Positions 16,306 to 24,100 of a stretch of DNA of 35,454 bases are shown piece after piece. The DNA is from Ktedonobacterales bacterium (lineage in GTDB: Bacteria > Chloroflexota > Ktedonobacteria > Ktedonobacterales > JADMIN01). The position numbers and the translations under genes were made by a program. How positions within the stretch are numbered: position 1 is the first letter of the stretch; every line of letters starts with the position of its first letter. The stretch covers positions 1-35,454 of the forward strand of contig JAICVS010000031.1 in the NCBI GenBank assembly GCA_025935195.1. The letters run 5' to 3'. The notes under the pieces were generated by a model. That model had not been told where the DNA came from. It ran no database searches and saw only the letters and a program-made list of their open reading frames with translations.

Positions 16306-17172
16306 TCAGGGAGCCGTCTCCGCTGGGCTGGCGCCGTCCGCCGACGGTGCTTCCCCCAGCTCCTCGCCCAGATACGCCTTGATCACGTCGGGGTTCGCCT
16401 GCACCGCGGCCGGCGCGCCTTCGGCGATCACGCGGCCGAAGTCCAGCACGAGCACACGGTCGGCGATGCCCATCACCATCGCCATGTCGTGCTCAACCAG
16501 AATCTGCGTGACGCCGAGCTGCTCCTTGATGTCGAGGATGACGGCGGCCATGTCGCGCGACTCTTCGAGGCTCATGCCCGCCACCGGCTCATCCAGCAGC
16601 AGCAGCTTCGGCCGCATCGCCAGCGCGCGCGCCAGGTCCGCCCGCTTCTGCAAGCCGTATGGCAGCACGCCCAGCGGCAGGTCGCGCACGCGCGCCAGCC
16701 CCAGCAGATCGAGAATGCGCAGGCATTCGGCGCGGTTAGCGCGCTCCTCGTCGCGCGCGGGACCGAGATAGAGACCGCCGAGCAAGATGCCGGAGCGCAG
16801 GCGCGTATGGCGGCCGAGCAGCAGGTAATCGAGCACGGTGGTGAAGGGGAACTGCCCCAGATTTTGGAAGGTGCGCGCGATGCCAGCACGCGCCGTCTGG
16901 TGCGTGCGCAGCCGCGCCATGTCCTGTCCGTCGAAGATCACGCGGCCGGCGGCGGGCTGGTAGACGCGCGAGATCACGTTGAAGAGCGAGGTCTTGCCGG
17001 CGCCGTTGGGGCCGATCACCGCGAAGAGCTCGCCCGGCTGAACGGCGAATGAGACATCTGAGAGCGCCGTCACGCCGGCGAAGCGCACCGTCAGCCCCTC
17101 GACCGCCAGCAGCGGCGCCTGGGCGTTGGTCTGTGTCCGCGTCTGGGCGGGCGTTGTCGTCGTGTCACTCAA
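16306..17172 (-). CDS. livG: Liv-type ABC transporter ATP-binding protein LivG
   Basis: The 288-residue ATPase has Walker A GPNGAGKT at 54-61, the LivG-type signature LPYGLQKR, Walker B LLLLDEP, and VEHDM as the switch-His segment. I chose the TTG at 17172, which overlaps the end of livF by eight bases, because GGAGG stands seven to eight bases upstream and no ATG or GTG fits better. This start gives a short Thr-rich N-terminal tail before the ATPase core. The overlap implies coupled translation with livF. Confidence 0.85.
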   Translation of the reverse strand: MSDTTTTPAQTRTQTNAQAPLLAVEGLTVRFAGVTALSDVSFAVQPGELFAVIGPNGAGKTSLFNVISRVYQPAAGRVIFDGQDMARLRTHQTARAGIARTFQNLGQFPFTTVLDYLLLGRHTRLRSGILLGGLYLGPARDEERANRAECLRILDLLGLARVRDLPLGVLPYGLQKRADLARALAMRPKLLLLDEPVAGMSLEESRDMAAVILDIKEQLGVTQILVEHDMAMVMGIADRVLVLDFGRVIAEGAPAAVQANPDVIKAYLGEELGEAPSADGASPAETAP

Positions 17173-17959
17173 GCGTCCACCTCCTCTCTGGCCGGGTGGT
17201 GCGCAGCGTGGCGAAGCTGCCCAGTTGTTTCTCCTGGTGCAGACCGAGATAGAACTTGCGCACGCTGCCGTCCCGCGCGAGATCGGCGGCCGGCCCGCCC
17301 AGCACGACGCTGCCGGTCTCGAGCACATAGCCATACGAGGCGGCGGCGAGCGCCATCTGCGCGTTCTGCTCGACCAAGAGCACCGCCGTGCCACTGGCGC
17401 TGATCTCGCTGATGATGCGGCCGATCTGTTGCACCATGAACGGCGCCAGGCCGAGCGAAGGCTCATCCAACAGCAGCAGGCGCGGGCTTGCCATCAGGCC
17501 GCGGCCAATTGCCAGCATTTGCTGCTCGCCGCCGGAGAGGTAGCCGGCGACTGAGGCGCGGCGCTCACGCAGCACCGGGAAGAGGTCCATCACGCGGTCG
17601 TAGGCGCGGCGGGTGGCGGCGGCGTCGCGCGCGGCGATAGCGCCGGTGCGCAGGTTCTCATCCACGGTCAGCTCGGCAAAGAGCCGCCGCCCTTCGAGCA
17701 CCTGCACGATGCCGCGGCGCACCACCGCCGTCGCGTCCAGCCCGCTGATGCGCTGGCCGTCGAAGAGGATGGAGCCACGCACAATAGCGGCATCGTGGAT
17801 GCGCAGCAGGCCGGAGACGGCGCGCAGCAGCGTGGTCTTGCCGGCGCCGTTCGCGCCCAGCAGGGCCACCGTCGCGCCGTCCGGCACCTCGATGGAGACG
17901 CCGCGCAGGGCAGTGATGACGCCATGGTAGGAGACTTCGATATCCTGGACGGCTAGCAT
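17165..17959 (-). CDS. livF: Liv-type ABC transporter ATP-binding protein LivF
   Basis: The 264-residue ATPase has Walker A GANGAGKT at about 35-42, the LivF segment GIVQVLEGRRLFAELTV, signature LSGGEQQ, Walker B LLLLDEPSLGL, and VEQN in place of the switch His, as is usual for LivF. The ATG at 17959 follows GAGGAG by nine bases; the open frame extends further upstream without support. It is the first gene of the transport cluster. The last residues overlap the livG start. Confidence 0.88.
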   Translation of the reverse strand: MLAVQDIEVSYHGVITALRGVSIEVPDGATVALLGANGAGKTTLLRAVSGLLRIHDAAIVRGSILFDGQRISGLDATAVVRRGIVQVLEGRRLFAELTVDENLRTGAIAARDAAATRRAYDRVMDLFPVLRERRASVAGYLSGGEQQMLAIGRGLMASPRLLLLDEPSLGLAPFMVQQIGRIISEISASGTAVLLVEQNAQMALAAASYGYVLETGSVVLGGPAADLARDGSVRKFYLGLHQEKQLGSFATLRTTRPERRWTLE

Positions 17960-17973
17960 AGCGCGTGCTCCTC

Positions 17974-18000
17974 GTGCCGTGAGTGCCGTGAGTGCCGTGA
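17974..18000. repeat. Three tandem 9-bp repeats (GTGCCGTGA)
   Basis: Three exact copies of GTGCCGTGA lie just upstream of the livF ribosome-binding site, within its leader. Their role is unknown; they may simply be slippage products. Confidence 0.7.
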
Positions 18001-18352
18001 GCCGCGCTGTGCGCGCCACGGGAACTCCCCGGGAACGGACAGCGGATCGCGGGATGGGTGGTGCGTGCCTGAGTCTGCGAACGAATGAACGTGGAACGAC
18101 GGGAAGCGGGCAGGTGACGTCTGACGACGAGACCGACGACACGCGGGCGCCGGGATTGGAAAGCAGTCGTGTGATTCGGCAGGCATGCGTTTCGATGCCC
18201 GCATTGTAGATACGAAACGTTCGGCGGTCAACTCACGGCGAGCGGCAAATCGGCGGATACGTCGCGCTCGCGCGCAAACATGAACGACTCGTCATGTGCG
18301 CGCCATTCTGCCATGAAGGGCGGCGTCTTGTCAAGCGGCGCCGTGGGATTCC
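18001..18352. other. Gene-less region upstream of livF
   Basis: No coding sequence is supported here. On the minus strand, TACAAT (18209-18204) could be a -10 box for the liv operon, but no convincing -35 hexamer is present. The end of the neighbouring frameshifted gene depends on which reading frame is followed (18331 or 18353). Confidence 0.4.
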
Positions 18353-18927
18353 TCACCCCCGGCCCCGCTTCTCAGCCGCGTCCAGCCGTGTCTTGAACCA
18401 CGCCGTGATCTCCGGCCAGCGCGCCTCTGGGATGTCGCTATAGCGGGCGACGTGTGCCGGCGCCGTCGGCGTGGGGATCGGCTCCGCGGGAACGACGGCC
18501 TCAGGCGCGGGGAAGACGGGATGGCGCGAGAAGTGCCGGTAGAGCGCGTCGGCGCCTCGCGTTTGAAGGCAAGGATGGCGGGGCGCTTCTCTGGGGCGAC
18601 GCGCGAGAGTCGGACGCCTTGCAGCCAGGTGGGAATGGCCCAAGCTGTGAGGACGTTCACGGCCTGCGGCCCGCCGGGTGTCTCAATCTGAACGAGAAGG
18701 AGTTGCTCGCTCAGAATCTCGTCCTCACGGATGCGATCTGTCTGGCTCTTCCGCTCCAACTGCACCGCATCGCACAGAGCACTGAACACGGCGGCGATAC
18801 GCCCGTCGGCAAGCCGCACAGCAATGATGTCACGTCCATAGAAAGATACCGTTGCCTGCTCGATAGGAGGCTGCCCCTGCTCCAAGATGTCGCTCACCGT
18901 CGTCTCCTCTCGCAAAGGGGGTGACAT
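18353..18927 (-). pseudogene. P22_AR_N-type antirepressor-like protein, frameshifted
   Basis: The first part reads VSFYGRDIIAVRLADG, then LCDAVQLERKSQTDRI and later LAFKREA, a typical P22-antirepressor N-terminal domain as carried by phages and by many Chloroflexota chromosomes. Around 18553-18554 the frame breaks. The continuation (DALYRHFSRHP onward, ending at 18353) is in the next frame, and restoring one G in GAGGCG-CCGACG rejoins them. Past the break, the original frame turns into Arg/Ser-rich nonsense until 18331. The ATG at 18927 follows GGGGAG by seven bases; a GTG at 18897 after AGGAG is an alternative. It could be a real pseudogene or a single-base sequencing error. The function is probably DNA- or protein-binding regulation. 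Confidence 0.7.
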
Positions 18928-18930
18928 GAT

Positions 18931-18970
18931 GCTACTCCCCTTGACGAGGAGTAGCCATGATAGCTACTCC
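18931..18970 (-). promoter_or_regulatory. Three alternating GGAGTAGC copies over the antirepressor ribosome-binding site
   Basis: In the minus-strand leader, GGAGTAGC (18970-18963), GCTACTCC (18955-18948) and GGAGTAGC (18938-18931) follow one another. The third copy includes the Shine-Dalgarno sequence. The middle copy can pair with either neighbour, giving two exclusive hairpins, one of which hides the start site. CCATGA/TCATGG (18955-18960, 18972-18977) adds another small inverted repeat. Confidence 0.5.
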
Positions 18971-18977
18971 TTCATGG

Positions 18978-19486
18978 GGCCACATGACGCAGCCCCTTGC
19001 CAGCATGACGAGAACCCGTCGAATGGAGAGATACGCGCCGCGTGCGCACTGGCGGAAAACAGGTTCCGTCATGGGAGTGAGGCGCTGGCGAAGGAGTGTG
19101 AGGAGGGGCAAAGGATGAGGGGGAACGGGCCAAGCCGAACCGATGACCTACAACAGCCCGCGTGCTATCCTATGCTCAAGCCCTACACGCTGTTACTACC
19201 AGCGCCGGGGTCAGATGGGCGTACCTGTTTCCAGCGGGTGCGCCCATCGCACGTTGCGTCTCCGATATAGCATACAGGCGCGGACGTTTCCAGAGCGTTG
19301 CGCCAGCCAGGCCAGATGTATGGGTGTGGGTGTGGGTGTGCGCGTGCGGGCTGTCCGGTGGGCTGGCATGACACCTGCGGCCAAGGGCCACGCGGGCGCG
19401 GATGTTGCGTCCAGTAGGGTATGCTGCGCGCGGCGGAGACGCCGGGCTGAGCTGGCGCGAGCGGCGCGCGGGTGTGCGAGGGCGAG
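18978..19486. other. Gene-less region upstream of the glycogen synthase gene
   Basis: No coding sequence is supported. A short run of GGGTGT repeats lies around 19321-19343. The nearest hexamers for a glgA promoter are TATCCT or TATGCT around 19164-19175, with a poor -35. Confidence 0.4.
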
Positions 19487-20989
19487 ATGACACATCAGGC
19501 GGCAGACGAGACAGCGGGCGAGCCGAGCTTGAACGTGCTGATGCTGGCGACGGAGGCGGTGCCGTTCGCCAAAGAAGGTGGCGTCGCGGACGTGCTCGGC
19601 AGCCTGCCGAAAGAGCTGACGGCGCTGGGGCATGACGTGCGCATCGCCATCCCACGCTACGGCACGATTGATCCGGCGCGCTGGTCGTTCGCGCCCACAG
19701 GCGTCACGCGCACCTTCCCCATGTTCGGCGGCTTACAGACGGTCGGCATCTGGCGCGGGGCGCTGCCCGACGCGCCGGTGACGGCCTATCTACTGGAGCA
19801 CGAGGCGCTGTTCGCGCGCCACCAGCGGCTCTATCTGGGGCAGGATCAGCGCGACGAGCAGCGGCGCTTCCTGCTGTTCTGTCGCGGCATGCTGGAGGCG
19901 CTGCCGGCGCTGGACTTCGTGCCGGACATCATCCACCTGAACGACTGGCAGACGGCGGCCGCCGCGGCGTACCTGCGCACCAGCCATCGCTACCTGCTGC
20001 GCGGCGGCGCCTGCCGCATCGTCTACACCATCCACAACCTGCAATATCAAGGGCGCTGGGATCCGACGATTTTGGACGAAGCCGGGCTAGACCGCTCGCG
20101 CGTCTTCACGCCGTTCGGCCTGGAATACTGGGGCGACGTCAACTGGATGAAGGGCGGCATCAACTACGCCGACGCCATCACCACCGTCTCGCGCCGCTAC
20201 GCCGCGGAGATTCAGACGCTCGACTACGGCTGGGGGCTGGATGAGAGCCTGTGGCAGCGGCACCCGCGCGTCTCCGGCATCGCCAACGGCATTGATTGGG
20301 ACGCCTGGAACCCACGGACGGATGCGGACCTGGCGGCGCGCTACAGCGCGGACGACGCGGCGGCGGGCAAGGCGCGCGACCGCGTGGCGCTGCGCGCGGA
20401 GTTCGACTTGCCCGACGAGCCAGACGTGCCGGTGATTGGCGTGGTGAGCCGACTGGTGGATCAGAAGGGCTTCGATCTGGTGGCGGCGCTCGCGGATGCG
20501 CTGCGCGAGCTGCCGTTGCAGTTGGTCGTGGTGGGGTCGGGGCACGGCCCCTACGAGACGCTGTTTCGTGAGCTATCGGCGTCGTCGGCCAACGTGCGCG
20601 CGCGCATCGGCTTCGACGTGGCGCTCTCGCGCCGCATCTACGCTGGGTCGGACTTCTTCCTGATGCCGAGCGCGTTCGAGCCGGGCGGGCTGGGGCAACT
20701 GATCGCGCTGCGCTACGGCACGCTGCCCATCGCGCGCGCGACGGGCGGGCTGGCCGACACGGTAACGGACCTTGACACCGATCCCGATCACGGCAACGGC
20801 ATCAGCTTCGCCGACTACACGCCCGCCGCCCTGCGTGATGCGCTGGATCGCGCGCTACGCCTCTACGCCGACCGCGCGCGCTGGCCGGAGCTGGTGCGGC
20901 GGGCGATGGCCTACGACTCACGCTGGTCCGCCAGCGCACGCGCCTACGCGGACCTGTACCGCCGCGTGTTGCGCCTGCCGCCGACGTGA
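19487..20989 (+). CDS. glgA: Glycogen synthase (GT5, ADP-glucose type)
   Basis: The 500-residue GT-B enzyme transfers glucose to the non-reducing end of alpha-1,4-glucan. The N-terminal substrate loop reads KEGGVADVLG (Lys29), a variant of the usual KTGGLADV. Other family signatures are HLNDWQTA, YTIHNLQYQG, GIANGIDWDAWNP, GVVSRLVDQKG, and EPGGLGQLIALRYGTLPI with ATGGLADTV, where bacterial enzymes usually have EPCG. Length fits the family. I prefer the ATG at 19487, with GAGGG just upstream; an in-frame GTG at 19472 is possible. It stands alone, with no other glycogen genes in view. Confidence 0.9.
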   Translation: MTHQAADETAGEPSLNVLMLATEAVPFAKEGGVADVLGSLPKELTALGHDVRIAIPRYGTIDPARWSFAPTGVTRTFPMFGGLQTVGIWRGALPDAPVTAYLLEHEALFARHQRLYLGQDQRDEQRRFLLFCRGMLEALPALDFVPDIIHLNDWQTAAAAAYLRTSHRYLLRGGACRIVYTIHNLQYQGRWDPTILDEAGLDRSRVFTPFGLEYWGDVNWMKGGINYADAITTVSRRYAAEIQTLDYGWGLDESLWQRHPRVSGIANGIDWDAWNPRTDADLAARYSADDAAAGKARDRVALRAEFDLPDEPDVPVIGVVSRLVDQKGFDLVAALADALRELPLQLVVVGSGHGPYETLFRELSASSANVRARIGFDVALSRRIYAGSDFFLMPSAFEPGGLGQLIALRYGTLPIARATGGLADTVTDLDTDPDHGNGISFADYTPAALRDALDRALRLYADRARWPELVRRAMAYDSRWSASARAYADLYRRVLRLPPT

Positions 20990-21111
20990 GGGCGCGCCCC
21001 GCCGCGAAACGGATGTGCATCGCGTCGAAGAAGTCCTCATGGGCGGCACGATTGGCCGCATCGAGCTTATCATGGCGCGATCTCCTTCGGGGGCGTAACT
21101 CAGCCAGTCTA

Positions 21112-24100
21112 TCACACCGAGGATGCGGTGTCGTGTGGCAGCCTCCGCCACATCGGACAGGCGGGTGTTTTTCCGCTCGGGTCACGCGACAAATAGACGG
21201 CTTTGCGCCCGCAATAAAATCGGGTACTCGTCTCCTCCTGGAAGAAGGCACAGGTCTCACACGTCCGCGCGGCTGTCGTCTGTCCATCCACGGAAACCAG
21301 GCGCATGGATGGCGGGCGGGTGGGACGTGGCACGGTTGGTGATTGCGACGGGGTAGGCTGGAGGCGCAGCGTCGGATGTTGCGGCGTGGGCAGCGGGGGC
21401 AGCGTGCCGCGCGGGACGCCGGGATCAGTGCCGTCCGCTGTGACAATGCGCGGGCGGGATGCGCTCGCGCCACCGGCGGCGACGGCGACTGGCTCCAGGT
21501 ATGCCACGCCGTCCACCTGGGACTCTTCGACGGCCGCGACCACGCGCGCGACCTCACGCGCCGGGTCACGCACCCAGTCGCGCGACCAGATGCGGTGAAT
21601 GTGCCAGCCCATGCGCTCCAGGTGGCGCTGGCGCAGCCGGTCGCGGTCGCGCGCGGTGGCCGAGGAGTGATAGGTCGCGCCGTCACACTCGATGCCCAGC
21701 AAGTAGCGCCCCGGCTGGCGTGGATCGCGTACCGCCAGATCGATGCGGTAGCCGGAGCAGCCGACCTGGCAGTCCAGTGCGAGCCCTTTGGCGCTGAGTG
21801 CGGCGCTGAGTGCGGCGTAGACCGCCGCCTCGAACGGCGACTCCGGCGCGGCGCCTACAGTGGCGGCGCGCATGGCGCTGGCGCGCGTCTGCGCCGGCAG
21901 CACATCGGGGCCGCGCTCGGCGTATTCGAGGTAGTCGCGCAGGGTGCGCGCGCCGGGATTGCTGAGGCCGGCGGGCAGATCGTCCGCGCGCATGGACGAG
22001 ACGACGACGAGCTGATGCTTGGCGCGCGTGACGGCGACGTTCAGCCGGCGCTCGCCGCCCGCCTTATTGACGGGGCCGAAGTTGGTCGAGGGCGAGCGGC
22101 CGGTGGCATCGCGGCCGTAGCCGATGGAGAGAATGATCACGTCGCGCTCGTCGCCCTGCACGCTCTCCAGGTTCTTGACGAAGAAGCCGCCGTCGTTGTT
22201 TTCGTCCAGCTCATCGCCCCACCCATCGAGCGTCCTGTCGCGCTTGCGGCGGGCAGTGATCTCGTCACGGATGGCGTCTTCCTGCGCGCGACTGAGCGCG
22301 ACCACGCCGAGCGAGCGATCCGTACTGTACCGCTGGAAATGCTCCACGACCAGATCAACCACGCGCTGCGCCTCGCGCACGTTGGTGCGCCGGCCGCCGC
22401 GGTCGTAGACGCCGTCCGCGACGTGTACGAAGCGCACGCCGTCGTCGTGGCGCGCGTCGGGGCTGGGGAAGGTGTAGAGATTGTCGTCGTAGAAGTGGGC
22501 GTTGGAGAAGGCGATCAGCGACTCGTGGCGGCTGCGATAGTGCCAGCGCAGGCGGCGCTGGGGGAAGTCCACGCCCAGGCACTCGTTGAGGATGCTTTCA
22601 GTGCGCTCCGCGCGGGCGCTCGCTTCCGCCGTCGCGCCGTCCTCATCGTCCTCATCCTCGTCGTCGCCCAGGCTCTTGGCGAAGAAGCGCGTCGGCGGGA
22701 GCTGCTTGGGATCGCCGACGACGATCAGCTGGGCGCCGCGCAGGATGGCGCAGATCGCGTCTACGGGGCAGACCTGCGAGGCCTCGTCGAAGATCACCAC
22801 GTCGAAGAGTGGCTCGGCCGTATCCATGAACTGGCTGACGCTGAGCGGGCTCATCATCCAGCAGGGCTTGAGCGTGAGCAGCGCCGGCCCGGTCGCCCGC
22901 ACGATTTGGCGGATGGACGGATGGCGCTTCTTGGCGACCTCTTTACGCAGCGCCGTGAAAGCCCAGGCCAGCGCGCCCATCGTATCGCCGCGCACCGCCA
23001 GGATGCCCGCGCGCCGCCGCTCGGCCAGCCGCGCGTGTGTACGCCGTTGCGCCTGCCTGATGTGATCCTCGTCCAGATCGCGGAAACGCTGGATGGTTTG
23101 CTCGTGCGCGTCGCCGGCGAAGGATTGCAGCTCCGGCGCCTGGCGCAGCACGCCATCCAGCCAGAGCTGGTAGAAGCGTTTGTCGAAGCGCGCCACCAGA
23201 TCGCGCGGGAAGGGGCGCTCGCGCAGCGCGGCGTCGAGCAGCCCGCCCAGGCCCAGCCCAGCGCAGAGCGCGCGCTGCCGCGCGCAGCGCAGCCAGCGCT
23301 CCAGGCAATGCAGGTTCTCGAGGTGGAAGACGACGCGCTCGCGTAGGGCGGAGACGGTCGCGTCGTCCGCCGTCGCCGCCGGGGCGATCAGCGCGCGCTC
23401 CGGCAGCACGCCGCGCGCGAAAGCGATCTCCGCGCGCACGTCCGCCAGCAGCGCGGTCATCTCGCCACCGCGCGCGCCCGTTTGCGCGCGCGCCGCGCCC
23501 GCTTCCGTGTCGCAGGCGAGCAGGCGCGCGCCGGCGGGGACAGCCGCGCCGCCATAGAGGGCAAGATACGCGCCCGCCCACTCCAGCGCCGCGAAGAGCG
23601 CGCGCCAGTCAGTAGTAAGCCCGGCGTGGAAGCGGCCGAACGCCTCAGCCAGCGCGCCGTCTTGATCCGCGAACCAGGCTTCGGCGCGCGCAATCTCGGC
23701 GGCACGGTCCAGATCGTCGCAGAGGGTGGCAACGTCGCTGTGGTCAACGGTCGGGGCGAGCCGGTGGCGGGTCAGCTCGTCGCGCGCGGACCAGAAGGCG
23801 GTGAGGGTGACGTGGGTGGCCGTGAGGGCGCGGGCGAGGGTGGATGGATCGGCGTTGGCGAGATCGGTCGCAAAGGCGGCGGCGTCTGGCAGGAAGGCGG
23901 CGGGAGCGAACATGCCGTCCAGATAGGCGGCGTGTACCCGCCAGGCGTCCCAGGTCTGGCGCAGCTGGTCGCGCAGCGCGCGCAGCGGCGCGAGGTCGCG
24001 CGCCGGGCCAGTGACGAGCGCGGCCGCTTCAGCGGGGATGGGGCCGGCGTAGAGCTGGTGCAGGCGGTCGGCCCAGTCCACCACCGCGCGCGCATGCGGC

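Noticed and set aside
17974..18000. CRISPR-like or operator repeats upstream of livF
   Set aside because: Three direct 9-bp copies without spacers or dyad symmetry are more likely slippage.
21343..23346. 667-residue plus-strand open frame opposite the helicase
   Set aside because: The opposite strand encodes clear helicase and nuclease motifs; this frame has no recognisable domain and a composition typical of antisense frames in G+C-rich DNA.
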